From CAVVTR01 sp963751245 (GTDB lineage Bacteria; Acidobacteriota; Thermoanaerobaculia; Thermoanaerobaculales; Thermoanaerobaculaceae): 64,000 nucleotides of DNA. A program made the translations under genes and the position numbers. The DNA lies in the NCBI GenBank assembly GCA_963751245.1, contig CAVVTR010000007.1, positions 62,001 to 126,000 on the forward strand, written 5' to 3'. The notes beneath the pieces are model-generated. The model searched no databases, was not told the origin of the DNA, and saw only the letters and a list, made by a program, of their open reading frames with translations. Below, in pieces: positions 1 through 8,061 of this stretch. The first letter of the stretch is position 1, and each line of letters starts with the position of its first letter.

Positions 1-2
1 AG

Positions 3-596
3 CCGCCGCGACTGGCGCCGGACGGCTCGCCCGAGGCCTTCGACACGTTGGACGGCGGGGAGCGGGAGCCGGTGTGGACCGCGTCTGTGGAGCGGGCCTC
101 GGTGCGGGGCCGCTACGCGGCGTACCTGGTGTCCCACCACGTGACGCACCTGGCCGACACCTACTCCCGCGGCGCGCACCCCGGCTTCCTCGCCCGGGAG
201 GAGGCACGACGCGAGGCGCTCCGCGCCTCCCTGGCCGGCGACCCCAGGTACGCCGGCCTCTTCCGCACCGGGGCGGACGCCGTCAACCGTGCCATCATCC
301 GCCTCACGGACGCCGTCGCCGTGCTGCTGGCGACGGGCTGTGCCGCCCGCGTGGAGCTGCCCGGGCTCCCGCTGGCCGACGGCGAGGCCGCCCTCGAGAT
401 GCGGCCGGTGGGTGAGCGCGCCTACCGCCTGCGCCCCTGGCCGCTCACCGGGCGCCGGCTGAAGGTCCACGCCGATGCCCGGATGCTCCCGGCCCGGCGC
501 TTCCCCGACGAGGCCGCGCTGCGGACCGCCTGGGCCGGGGCCGCGACCGTCCGGCTCACCTGGAGCCTGCTCGCGCCCGGCGAGCCTCTCGATTGA
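3..596 (+). CDS. DUF3891 family protein, 5' end cut off by the window
   Basis: The reading frame is open from base 3 to the TGA at 594-596, giving 197 visible residues; the real start lies outside the window, and the TTG at 48 is probably internal. The motif YLVSHHVTHL and the alternating charged and hydrophobic C-terminal half resemble DUF3891 proteins, a family of unknown function. I recognise it by overall resemblance, not by catalytic residues. The stop codon overlaps the -35 box of the following tRNA promoter, so the two genes are tightly packed but separately transcribed. Confidence 0.6.
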   Translation, partial: PPRLAPDGSPEAFDTLDGGEREPVWTASVERASVRGRYAAYLVSHHVTHLADTYSRGAHPGFLAREEARREALRASLAGDPRYAGLFRTGADAVNRAIIRLTDAVAVLLATGCAARVELPGLPLADGEAALEMRPVGERAYRLRPWPLTGRRLKVHADARMLPARRFPDEAALRTAWAGAATVRLTWSLLAPGEPLD

Positions 597-621
597 CACC
601 GCCGCCCAACCGGTGTAGAAA
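593..621 (+). promoter_or_regulatory. Sigma70-type promoter for tRNA-Asn
   Basis: TTGACA (593-598) and TAGAAA (616-621) are separated by exactly 17 bases. Transcription should start near 628, about 20 bases before the tRNA. The -35 box overlaps the stop codon of the upstream gene. Confidence 0.65.
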
Positions 622-650
622 GTAGGCCCCCTGCGGGGGGAGCTTCGTGC

Positions 651-725
651 TCCGCAGTAGCTCAATGGTAGAGCGTTCGGCTGTTAACCGAAGGGTTGGG
701 GGTTCGAGTCCCTCCTGCGGAGCCA
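651..725 (+). tRNA. tRNA-Asn (anticodon GTT)
   Basis: The acceptor arm TCCGCAG (651-657) pairs perfectly with CTGCGGA (715-721). The sequence has a D-arm with GCTC/GAGC, an anticodon loop CTGTTAA giving GTT (decoding AAC/AAU), and a T-arm containing GGTTCGAGTCC. The discriminator is G722 and the terminal CCA (723-725) is encoded. The decoding identity follows directly from the anticodon. Confidence 0.96.
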
Positions 726-844
726 ATTTCCGTCGCATCCCGATTCGCCATCGACACTTCCACCGACGGCGCCGCGCCGCGGCGTTGTCTTCGTAAGGGT
801 GCGCCCCGCCTGCGGAGCGGGTGTGGCCCCGTGGAGGTGACGCG

Positions 845-1564
845 ATGACCGGACTGGAGAGCACCGTGGCCGTCGTGACCGGCGGCTCGAAGGGGATCGG
901 GCGGGCCGTGGCGGAGGCTCTGGTGGGGCGGGGTGCCGCCGTCGCCATCGGGGCCCGCACCGGGACCGAGGTGCGGCGGGCGGCCGAGGCCCTCGACGCC
1001 GCCGGGCCGGGGCACGCCCGGGGGTTCGTGTGCGACGTCCGCCGGCAGGGCGACTGCGAGGCCCTCGTGAACGGAGCCGTGGAGGCGTTCGGCCACGTTG
1101 ACGTGCTGGTCAACAACGCCGGGCTGGGCGTCTTCGCCCCGGTGGCGGAGATGGCTCCCGAGACGTGGCTGCAGCAGATCGAGACCAACCTCAACGGCGT
1201 CTTCTTCTGCTCCCGCGCCGCCATCCTGCGGATGCGCGGACGGGGCGGCTGGATCATCAACATCGGCAGCCTGGCGGGGCGCAACGCGTTTCCCGGTGGC
1301 GCCGCCTACAACGCCACCAAGTTCGGGCTCATCGGCTTCTCCGAGGCGCTCATGCAGGAGGTGCGGCACGACGGCATCCGCGTCTCCCTGATCATGCCCG
1401 GCAGCGTCGCCACGTCCTTCGACGGCCACGTCGCCGGCGAGGACGACGACTGGAAGATGCAGCCCGGCGACGTGGCCAGGGTCGTCCTGGACCTCCTCGC
1501 CTTCCCCGAGCGCACCCTGCCCAGCCGCATCGAGATGCGCCCCTCCCGGCCGCCGCGGAAGTAG
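845..1564 (+). CDS. SDR family NAD(P)-dependent oxidoreductase
   Basis: This 239-residue classical short-chain dehydrogenase/reductase has a Rossmann motif TGGSKGIG at residues 12-19, the structural NNAG at 90-93, Asn in NLNG near 115, and the catalytic Ser142 and YNATK (Tyr155, Lys159). It should reduce or oxidise a carbonyl/alcohol with NAD(P)(H) in the cytosol; the substrate cannot be read from the sequence. I chose the ATG at 845 because GGAGGTGA lies at 833-840; a GTG at 821 is in frame but would precede this site. The C-terminus RPSRPPRK is basic. It is followed after 25 bases by the molybdenum genes but shows no link to them. Confidence 0.9.
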   Translation: MTGLESTVAVVTGGSKGIGRAVAEALVGRGAAVAIGARTGTEVRRAAEALDAAGPGHARGFVCDVRRQGDCEALVNGAVEAFGHVDVLVNNAGLGVFAPVAEMAPETWLQQIETNLNGVFFCSRAAILRMRGRGGWIINIGSLAGRNAFPGGAAYNATKFGLIGFSEALMQEVRHDGIRVSLIMPGSVATSFDGHVAGEDDDWKMQPGDVARVVLDLLAFPERTLPSRIEMRPSRPPRK

Positions 1565-1589
1565 GGCGCCCGTCCCGTACACTGACACG

Positions 1590-2642
1590 GTGAGCCCCCA
1601 CGACGACCCCGCCGTGCTCGCCGTGTGCGGGTGGAGCGGCTCGGGCAAGACGACCCTGCTGGAGCGCGCGATCGCCGTGCTCGTGGCGGACGGTCTCCAC
1701 GTCGCGGTGGTGAAGCACGACGTCCACGGCGTCCGGGTGGACCCCCGCGGCAAGGATTCGGCCCGCCTCTTCAGGGCCGGCGCCGACGTCGTCCTGACCG
1801 GCCCCGGCGAGGTCCTCGAGCGCCGGCGCTCCGGCGCCGGGGACGGCCTCGCCGCGGTGCTCCGCAGCGCCGCCGCACGCTGCGACCTCGTCCTCGTGGA
1901 GGGTCACAAGGACACCCCGCTGCCCAAGGTGTGGCTCGCCACGCCGGAGCGGCCGGAGCCGCCCCCCGGCCTCGACGGTCTCCTGGCCGTGCTGCCCCGC
2001 GACGCCGCCCGCACCGGAACGCTGGTCACACTGGCGCGGGCCCTCGTCGCCCGCGCCTGGGCGGCACGCCCCGTCCTGGGAGGCCTCCTCGTCGGTGGCT
2101 CGGGCACCCGCATGGGGCGGGCCAAGCATCTCGTCCGCGCCGGCGGGCGCACCCTCGCGGAAACCGCGTCGGAGGCCCTCGCGGCCCACTGCCGCCGGGT
2201 GGTGCTGCTGGGAGGAGGCGCCGCGCCCCCCCGGCTCCGCGAGCTCCTCCGGCTCCCCGACGCGCCGGGAGTGGAGGGGCCGCTGGGCGGCGTCCTCGCT
2301 GCCTTCCGGTGGGCCCCGCAGGCGTGCTGGGTGCTCCTTGCCACGGACCTTCCCGGCATCGACGCCGGCAGCGTGGGGTGGCTCCTCGCCCGGCGGCGGC
2401 CGGGGGTGTGGGGAGTCGTGCCCCGGGGCGCTGGAGGCCACCCGGAGGCCCTCGCCGCCGTGTACGAGCCCCCGGCGGCACCCCTCTTCGAGGCGCTGGC
2501 CCTGGAGGGCAGGCGCGCCGTCCGCGGCGTCGCCGCGCACCCCGCGGTGACGACGGTCGAGCCTCCCCCGTCCGTCGCCGCGCGGCTGGAGTCGGTGAAC
2601 ACCCCGGCCGAGCTCGCCCGCTGGCGGCGTCTCCATCGCTGA
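1590..2642 (+). CDS. mobBA: MobB-MobA fusion, molybdopterin-guanine dinucleotide biosynthesis
   Basis: One 350-residue chain joins two proteins that are usually separate. Residues 1-~155 are MobB, with a P-loop GWSGSGKT (14-21) and the VEGHKD segment near 103-108. Residues ~162-350 are MobA, the GTP:molybdopterin guanylyltransferase, with GGSGTRMGRAK (169-179) and TDLPG (252-256). MobA attaches GMP to Mo-molybdopterin to make the bis-MGD precursor for DMSO-reductase-type enzymes; MobB is an accessory GTPase. The GTG start at 1590 has no Shine-Dalgarno, and a TACACT box ends 6 bases before it, so the transcript may be leaderless. moeA follows 20 bases after the stop. Confidence 0.92.
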   Translation: MSPHDDPAVLAVCGWSGSGKTTLLERAIAVLVADGLHVAVVKHDVHGVRVDPRGKDSARLFRAGADVVLTGPGEVLERRRSGAGDGLAAVLRSAAARCDLVLVEGHKDTPLPKVWLATPERPEPPPGLDGLLAVLPRDAARTGTLVTLARALVARAWAARPVLGGLLVGGSGTRMGRAKHLVRAGGRTLAETASEALAAHCRRVVLLGGGAAPPRLRELLRLPDAPGVEGPLGGVLAAFRWAPQACWVLLATDLPGIDAGSVGWLLARRRPGVWGVVPRGAGGHPEALAAVYEPPAAPLFEALALEGRRAVRGVAAHPAVTTVEPPPSVAARLESVNTPAELARWRRLHR

Positions 2643-2662
2643 GCCTTGTGTATGCTGGCGCC

Positions 2663-3865
2663 ATGCTCACCCTCGACGAGGCCCGGGCCCTGCTCGGCGG
2701 CGCGGTGGCGCCGCTGGCTCCGGTGAGCGTCGCGCTGGAGGAGGCCTGCGGCCTGGTCCTCGCCGAGGCGCCGGCCTCGGACCTCGACCTGCCCCCCGCC
2801 GACGTCTCGGCCATGGACGGCTACGCGGTGCGCGCGGCGGACCTCGAGCCCGGGCGCGTGCTCCCGGTCGCCGCCACCGTTCCCGCGGGCTCGCATCCGC
2901 CGGCGCTCGCGGCGGGCGCCGCGGCCCGGATCTTCACCGGCGCCGAGCTGCCCGCCGGCGCCGACACCGTGGTGCCCCAGGAGCAGGCCGCGCCCGTCGC
3001 GGGAGGCGTGCGCCTCGAGGTGCTGCCGGCCGGAAGCCACCGGCGCCGGCGCGGGGAGGTCCTCGCCGCAGGCGCGCCTCTGGGACGGCCCGGCCAGCGC
3101 GTCACCCCGCAGCGGCTGGCGCTGCTGGCCGCGGGCGGCGCCGCCTCGGTCCGCGTCGTCCCGCGGCCCGCCGTGGCGATCCTGACCACCGGCGCCGAGC
3201 TGGTTCCCCACCACGGCCGTCCCGGCCCGGGCCAGATCCGCGACAGCAACGGGCCCATGCTGGTGGCGCTGGCGCGGGAGGCCGGGCTCGCGGTGCGGAC
3301 CCCGGCGAGAGTGCCCGACGAGCCCGGCGCCACGCGCCGGGCCCTCGCCGAGGCCGCGCGCTCGGCGGAGCTCGTGGTGGTCTCGGGCGGGGTCTCGGTG
3401 GGCGACTTCGACCTGGTGCCCGCGGCGGTCGTGGCCCTGCGCGGCGAGGTCGTGCTGCACAAGGTGGCGGTGCAGCCCGGCAAGCCCGTGCTGGTGGCCC
3501 GGGTCGGGGACTCGTGGCTGGTGGGCCTGCCCGGCAACGCCGTGTCGTCTCTGGTCTCCTGGCGGATGTTCGCCCGGCCGCTGGCCGAGACGCTGGCCGG
3601 CGACGCCGGCGCCTTCGGCGAGCAGCCCGTGCACGCCGTGCTGGAGCGGGCGGTGAGCAGCACCTCCCGCCGCACGCAGCTCCTCCCCGCCGCGCGCGCC
3701 GCCGGAGGCACGGTCGCCGTGGTGCCGTGGAAGGGCTCCCACGACCTCGGCGCCGCCGCGGCGGCGGACTGCCTGGCGCGCGTGGAGCCCGGCGCGAGCC
3801 TCGCGGCCGGCACGCCGGTCCCCCTGTACCCGCTGCCCTGGCGCGAGGGTCCCGCATCCCCTTGA
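2663..3865 (+). CDS. moeA: Molybdopterin molybdenumtransferase MoeA
   Basis: This 400-residue protein has the normal MoeA length and order: SAMDGYA (49-55), the FTGAELPAGADTVV motif, LTTGAEL in the central molybdopterin-binding domain, GGVSVGDFD, QPGKPV and GLPGNAVSS. MoeA inserts molybdate into adenylylated molybdopterin in the cytosol. The ATG at 2663 has a TATGCT box 6 bases upstream and no clear ribosome-binding site, suggesting a leaderless message. Its stop codon overlaps the -35 box of the next promoter, so moeA ends one transcription unit and the moaA unit begins directly after it. Confidence 0.94.
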   Translation: MLTLDEARALLGGAVAPLAPVSVALEEACGLVLAEAPASDLDLPPADVSAMDGYAVRAADLEPGRVLPVAATVPAGSHPPALAAGAAARIFTGAELPAGADTVVPQEQAAPVAGGVRLEVLPAGSHRRRRGEVLAAGAPLGRPGQRVTPQRLALLAAGGAASVRVVPRPAVAILTTGAELVPHHGRPGPGQIRDSNGPMLVALAREAGLAVRTPARVPDEPGATRRALAEAARSAELVVVSGGVSVGDFDLVPAAVVALRGEVVLHKVAVQPGKPVLVARVGDSWLVGLPGNAVSSLVSWRMFARPLAETLAGDAGAFGEQPVHAVLERAVSSTSRRTQLLPAARAAGGTVAVVPWKGSHDLGAAAAADCLARVEPGASLAAGTPVPLYPLPWREGPASP

Positions 3866-3890
3866 AAAGGCTCGGCCCCCCACCCATACT
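3862..3890 (+). promoter_or_regulatory. Promoter of the moaA-modC operon
   Basis: TTGAAA (3862-3867) and CATACT (3885-3890) are spaced by 17 bases, four of six matches in the -10. The predicted start near 3897 coincides with the first pairing element of the following Moco-type RNA, which supports both calls. A hairpin CCACCC/GGGTGG (3880-3897) overlaps the -10 and may be incidental. Confidence 0.55.
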
Positions 3891-3897
3891 GGGGTGG

Positions 3898-4013
3898 TCT
3901 CCGACCCGCCGCGCCTACGGGCGCCGACCTAGGGAGCGGCGGGCGGCGGGTGGGGCGAGCCCCACCCCGAGGGTCCCCGGGGAAACGCGGTGGCCTCCCG
4001 GCTTGGAAAGGAG
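3898..4013 (+). ncRNA. Molybdenum cofactor (Moco) riboswitch upstream of moaA
   Basis: The leader of moaA contains GCCTACGGG, GACCTAGGGA, an internal hairpin around GGGGCGAGCCCC, GGTCCCCGGGGAAACG and GTGGCCTCCCGGCTTGGAAA followed by GGAG. From memory of the Moco RNA motif, the GCCTCCCGGC...GGAAAGGAG end and the GGGGAAACG segment are characteristic. TCTCC (3898-3902) can pair with GGAGA (4010-4014), which closes the element and hides the ribosome-binding site, so translational control by the cofactor is likely. Known examples sit in front of moaA operons, as here. A covariance-model search would settle it. Confidence 0.72.
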
Positions 4014-5030
4014 ATGGCGACGGACCCCACCCCCGCCCCGATCCTCTCGCACGGGCCCGCGGACGCCTCCGGGCGACTCGCGGCGACGGGGGTGCGCACC
4101 CTCCGGGTGAGCGTCACCGACCGCTGCAACCTGCGCTGCCGGTACTGCGCGCCGGCGCGTCCCGGCGCGCCGGCCGGCAGCGGCGCGCTCTGCTCCCTCG
4201 AGACCCTGGCCGCGGCGACGGCCTGGCTCGCCCGCCTCGGAGGGGTGCGGCGCATCCGCCTGACCGGCGGCGAGCCGCTGGTACGGCGGGGGCTGCCGCA
4301 CCTGGTCGAGGCGCTGGCCGCAGTTCCCGGCGTCGCCGAGGTGGCCATGACCACCAATGGCACCGCGTTGGCCCGCTTCGCGCCGGCGCTGCGGCGCGCC
4401 GGGCTCCGCCGGGTCAACGTCTCCCTCGACACCGTGGATCCGTGCCGCTTCGCGCAGCTCACGGGAGGCGGAGACCTCGGCGCGGTGCTGGAGGGGATCG
4501 CGGCGGCGCGCGCTGCGGGGCTCGAGCCGGTGAAGCTCAACGCCGTCCTGCGGCGCTCGGCCTGGCGTGAGGACGTGCCCGCCCTGCTCGACTTCGCCGC
4601 GGGGGCGAACCTGGAGATCCGCTTCATCGAGCTCATGAGCATCGGCGCCGCCGCCGCCTGGTCGGCGGGGGAGATGGTGCCGGCCGGCACCGTGCTGGAG
4701 TGGCTCGGCGCCGTCGCCGAGGTCCGCACCGTCGCGGGGGGCGGTGCCGCCGTCGCCCGCCCGACCCGGATCCGGTGGCGGGGAGCGGAGCTGGCGGTGG
4801 GGTGGATCACCCCCGTCTCGCGGCCGTTCTGCGGCGGCTGCTCCCGCCTCCGCCTCGATGCCCGGGGCAGGCTTCGCCGCTGCCTCATGGACCCGGAGGT
4901 GCTGGCCGTCCCGCCGCTCCTGGAGCTGCCACCGGAGCGGGCCGGGCAGCGCCTCGCGAGCTACCTGGAGGGCAAGCGCCGCCCCTGGGCGATGAGCGCC
5001 GCCACGCCCATGGTGGCGGTGGGAGGATAG
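4014..5030 (+). CDS. moaA: GTP 3',8-cyclase MoaA
   Basis: This 338-residue radical SAM enzyme catalyses the first step of molybdopterin synthesis, cyclising GTP to 3',8-cyclo-H2GTP. The SAM-binding cluster motif is Cys38-x3-Cys42-x2-Cys45, and the C-terminal second cluster is Cys273-x2-Cys276-x13-Cys290. The chain ends in the Gly-Gly that MoaA needs for catalysis. I chose the ATG at 4014, which gives a usual N-terminus; the SD-like AAAGGAG directly abuts it with no spacer, and a GTG at 3990 is an alternative lying inside the riboswitch. moaC begins 4 bases after the stop. Confidence 0.95.
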   Translation: MATDPTPAPILSHGPADASGRLAATGVRTLRVSVTDRCNLRCRYCAPARPGAPAGSGALCSLETLAAATAWLARLGGVRRIRLTGGEPLVRRGLPHLVEALAAVPGVAEVAMTTNGTALARFAPALRRAGLRRVNVSLDTVDPCRFAQLTGGGDLGAVLEGIAAARAAGLEPVKLNAVLRRSAWREDVPALLDFAAGANLEIRFIELMSIGAAAAWSAGEMVPAGTVLEWLGAVAEVRTVAGGGAAVARPTRIRWRGAELAVGWITPVSRPFCGGCSRLRLDARGRLRRCLMDPEVLAVPPLLELPPERAGQRLASYLEGKRRPWAMSAATPMVAVGG

Positions 5031-5034
5031 CGAC

Positions 5035-5517
5035 GTGGACGAGCTGACACACCTCGACGAGGCCGGCGTGCCGCGGATGGTGGACGTGGGCGGCAAGCCC
5101 CCGACGGCGCGCCGCGCCGTCGCCGAGGCCGTCCTGGTGGCCGGTGCCGCCGTCATGGAGGCGGTCCGCTCGGGGAGGACGCCCAAGGGCAACGTGTACG
5201 AGGTGGCCCGCGTCGCCGGCATCATGGCCGCCAAGCGCACCGCCGAGCTGGTGCCGTTGTGCCACACCCTGCCGCTGGACCACGTGGCCGTGGACTTCGC
5301 CGACGGCGGAGACCGCATCGTGGTCCGCGCCGAGGCCTCCACCCGCGCCGCCACCGGGGTCGAGATGGAGGCCCTCACCGCCGCAGCCATCGCGGGGCTC
5401 ACGCTGTACGACATGCTCAAGTCGCTGTCGAAGTCCATGGTGCTGGAGGGCGTCCGGCTCCTCGCCAAGTCCGGCGGCCGCTCGGGCAGCTACGCCGCCG
5501 ATGGAGGCGCCGCGTGA
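5035..5517 (+). CDS. moaC: Cyclic pyranopterin monophosphate synthase MoaC
   Basis: This 160-residue protein matches MoaC in length and motifs: KGNVYEVARVAGIMAAKRT, the LCHTLPLDH metal-proximal segment, GVEMEALTA, and YDMLKSLSKSM. It converts the MoaA product to cyclic pyranopterin monophosphate. The GTG start at 5035 has GGGAGG (5021-5026) in the end of moaA, so the two are translationally linked. The next gene overlaps its stop by 4 bases (GTGA). Confidence 0.96.
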   Translation: MDELTHLDEAGVPRMVDVGGKPPTARRAVAEAVLVAGAAVMEAVRSGRTPKGNVYEVARVAGIMAAKRTAELVPLCHTLPLDHVAVDFADGGDRIVVRAEASTRAATGVEMEALTAAAIAGLTLYDMLKSLSKSMVLEGVRLLAKSGGRSGSYAADGGAA

Positions 5518-6491
5518 GCGCGGGGCTGGTGGCCGCGGTCTGCGTCTCCCCGCGCAAGGGAACCAAGCGGGCCGTGGACGAGGCGGCGCTGCGCCAGGGG
5601 CACGGCATCGAGGGGGACGTCCACGCTGGCGCGTGGCACCGCCAGGTGAGCCTCCTCGACGAGGCCGACGTGGACGGCATGCGCGCCGGCGGCCTGGACC
5701 TCGAGGCCGGCGACTTCGGTGAGAACCTGCTGCTGCGCGGCGTGGACCTCGCCTCCCTCGGCATCGGCTCGCGTCTCGCCGTGGGCGGGGCCGAGCTGGA
5801 GGTGACTCAGGTGGGGAAGGTCTGCCACTCGCGCTGCGCCATCTACGCCGCCGCCGGCGACTGCATCATGCCCCGGGCGGGGGTGTTCGCCCGGGTCGAG
5901 GCCGCCGGCCGCGTGCGGCCGGGCGACCCGGCGCGGGTGACGGCGCGGGTGGCACGCGAGACGGTCCAGGCGGCGGTGCTCACCGTCTCCGACCGCTGCG
6001 CCGCCGGAACCGCCGAGGACACCGCCGGACCCGGCGTGGCGGAGCTGCTCGCCGCGGCCCTCGACGCCCACCTGGCGTGGCACGGCGTCGTGGCCGACGA
6101 CGCCGAGGCCGTCGCCGGCACCCTACGGGACCTCGCCGACCGGGGGCTCGACCTGGTCCTCACCGTGGGCGGCACGGGGCTGGCCCCGCGGGACGTCACG
6201 CCCGAGGCGACGCGCGCGGTGCTGGACCGCGAGGCGCCCGGCCTCGCCGAAGCGATGCGGGCGGCCTCGGCGGCGGTCACGCCCCGGGCCTGGCTGTCCC
6301 GCGCAGTCGCCGGCGTGCGCCGTCACACCCTCATCGTCAACCTGCCCGGCAGCCGGACGGCGGCCCGCGAGAACCTCGAGGCGCTGCTGCCGGTGCTGCC
6401 CCACGCCGTCGAGCAGCTCCGGGGAGGCTCGGGACACGCCGGGGCCGAGGCCGGCCGCCACGCGCCGGCAGCCCTGCGGAGGTCCTCGTGA
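5514..6491 (+). CDS. MOSC domain-MogA/MoaB domain fusion protein
   Basis: The 325-residue chain has a MOSC domain (about 1-145, with a conserved Cys104 in KVCHSRC and GDCIMPRAGVF) followed by a MogA/MoaB molybdopterin adenylyltransferase domain (about 150-310, with LTVSDRC, VGGTG 218-222 and Asp227). MogA adenylylates molybdopterin before MoeA inserts the metal; MOSC domains handle sulfur on the cofactor or bind it. The fusion suggests that adenylylation and a late sulfuration or delivery step are physically coupled. The GTG at 5514 overlaps the moaC stop, with GGAGG at 5503-5507. The tail after ~305 is low-complexity. Confidence 0.88.
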   Translation: MSAGLVAAVCVSPRKGTKRAVDEAALRQGHGIEGDVHAGAWHRQVSLLDEADVDGMRAGGLDLEAGDFGENLLLRGVDLASLGIGSRLAVGGAELEVTQVGKVCHSRCAIYAAAGDCIMPRAGVFARVEAAGRVRPGDPARVTARVARETVQAAVLTVSDRCAAGTAEDTAGPGVAELLAAALDAHLAWHGVVADDAEAVAGTLRDLADRGLDLVLTVGGTGLAPRDVTPEATRAVLDREAPGLAEAMRAASAAVTPRAWLSRAVAGVRRHTLIVNLPGSRTAARENLEALLPVLPHAVEQLRGGSGHAGAEAGRHAPAALRRSS

Positions 6492-7270
6492 GAGCGCGGG
6501 CGCTCCTGCTGGCGGCCGCCGCCGCGGTCGCCGCCGGACCGGCCACCGCGGCCGAGCCGGTGGCGGTGCTCGTCTTCGCGGGCGCCGCCTCGAAGCCCGT
6601 GCTGGACGAGGCCGCGCCCCGGATCCTGGCCGAGGAGCACATCCGCCTGGAGCTTTCCATGGGCGGTTCGGGCACCGTGCTGTCGCAGATGGAGATCGCG
6701 CGCAAGGGGGACATCTATCTGCCGGGCAGCCACGACTACATGGAGCGCGCCGAGGCCCGCGGCCTGGTGGACCCCTCCACCCGCGTGGACTTCGCCTGGC
6801 TCACGCCGGCGCTGCTGGTGCGGAGGGGCAACCCGAAGCGGATCGTCTCCCTCGCCGATCTCGCCCGGCCCGACGTGCGCGCCGCCATCGCGGAGCCCCG
6901 CACGGTGTGCGTGGGGGAGTACGGCATCCGCATGCTCCGGCGGGCCGGCCTGGAGGAGACGGTGCTTCCCCGCCTCGCCCGCGCCCACTCCTGCGAGGCC
7001 GTGGCCAACCTGCTGGGCCTGGGCAGCGTGGATGCCATCCTCGGCTGGCAGGTCTTCGCCGCCTGGTTCCCCGGCGAGGTCGAGGTAGTCCCGCTGCCCG
7101 CCGCCGTGATCCCCGGGCCGGCCACCATCCCCGGGGCGGTCACCGTGTTCGCCGCCCACCCCGCCGAGGCGCGGAGAGTGCTCACGTGGCTGGCGGGGCC
7201 CGAGGGCCGCACCATCTGGGCCCGCCACGGCTACCGCACCTCGCCGGAGTCGCCGCCGCGGGCGCCATGA
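6488..7270 (+). CDS. Molybdate/tungstate ABC transporter substrate-binding protein
   Basis: This 260-residue protein has a Sec-type signal (basic start, alanine-rich core, cleavage near ATA-AEP, residue ~22), so it acts outside the inner membrane. The mature part resembles ModA/WtpA oxyanion-binding proteins: FAGAASKPV, SMGGSGTVLSQMEI and DIYLPGSHDYMERA. It should bind molybdate or tungstate and deliver it to the permease encoded next. Which anion is preferred cannot be told from the sequence. The GTG start overlaps the previous stop, and the next gene overlaps its own stop by 4 bases. Confidence 0.88.
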   Translation: MRARALLLAAAAAVAAGPATAAEPVAVLVFAGAASKPVLDEAAPRILAEEHIRLELSMGGSGTVLSQMEIARKGDIYLPGSHDYMERAEARGLVDPSTRVDFAWLTPALLVRRGNPKRIVSLADLARPDVRAAIAEPRTVCVGEYGIRMLRRAGLEETVLPRLARAHSCEAVANLLGLGSVDAILGWQVFAAWFPGEVEVVPLPAAVIPGPATIPGAVTVFAAHPAEARRVLTWLAGPEGRTIWARHGYRTSPESPPRAP

Positions 7271-8061
7271 CGGCGGAACGTCCTCCCCGGCCGGCGCCCC
7301 CCGCCGCCGGGCCCGTGACGGCCACCACCGTGGCCGTGCTCACCCTCTTCCTGCTGCTGCTCCTCGTGGCGCTGGCCCGGCTCGCGGTGACCGGCCCGGG
7401 AGAGAGGAGCCTGGCGCCCATCGCGCCCCTGCTGGTCCTGAGCCTCGCCGCCGCGGTCTCGGCCACCGGCGCCGCCCTCGTCCTCGGGGTCCCCGCCGCC
7501 CTGTGGCTCGCCCGCCGCCGCTTTCCCGGCCGGCGCCTCCTGACCACCCTGCTGGACCTGCCCACCATGCTCTCGCCGGTTGCCGTGGGCACGGCGCTGC
7601 TGCTCTTCCTCCGCGACCCCCCCGGGGCCTGGCTCGACCACGCCGTCGGGGTGACCTTCGCCTTCGCAGGCGTCGTCCTGGCCCAGTTCACCGTGGTGGT
7701 GGCCCTGGTGGTGCGCACCGCCGAGGCCGCGTTCACCCAGGTGGACCCCCGGCTGGAGAGGCTCGCGGCCCTCTACGGCGCCGGACGGGCGCGCACCTTC
7801 TGGCGGGTGACCCTGCCCTTGGCGCGGCCCGGGCTGCTGGCCGCGGCGGTGCTGGCCTTCGCCCGCTCCCTGGGGGAGTTCGGGGCCACCGTCACCGTGG
7901 CCGGGACCATCCCCGGACGCACCGAGACCCTCGCGACGGGGATCTACCTCGCCCTGGGGTCCGGCGACCTCGCCCTCGCCGCGCGGCTCGCCCTCATCCT
8001 CGCCCTGGCCGCCGGCGCGGTGCTGCTGGCGGTGCGCCGGCTGGGGGAGCGGAGCCCGTGA
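7267..8061 (+). CDS. modB: Molybdate/tungstate ABC transporter permease
   Basis: This 264-residue integral membrane protein has about six hydrophobic segments and the cytoplasmic EAA loop around YGAGRARTFWRVTLPLARPG, typical of ModB-type permeases. It forms the transmembrane channel for oxyanion import with the ATPase encoded next. The ATG at 7267 overlaps the stop of the binding-protein gene. It lies in an unbroken run from moaA through modC, so uptake and cofactor synthesis are probably co-regulated. Confidence 0.9.
   Translation: MTAERPPRPAPPAAGPVTATTVAVLTLFLLLLLVALARLAVTGPGERSLAPIAPLLVLSLAAAVSATGAALVLGVPAALWLARRRFPGRRLLTTLLDLPTMLSPVAVGTALLLFLRDPPGAWLDHAVGVTFAFAGVVLAQFTVVVALVVRTAEAAFTQVDPRLERLAALYGAGRARTFWRVTLPLARPGLLAAAVLAFARSLGEFGATVTVAGTIPGRTETLATGIYLALGSGDLALAARLALILALAAGAVLLAVRRLGERSP

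Noticed and set aside
714..818. CCTGCGGAGC at the tRNA-Asn 3' end repeated at 809-818, as a possible attachment site
   Set aside because: Ten bases in a GC-rich sequence can recur by chance, the copies are only 95 bases apart, and no integrase is present.
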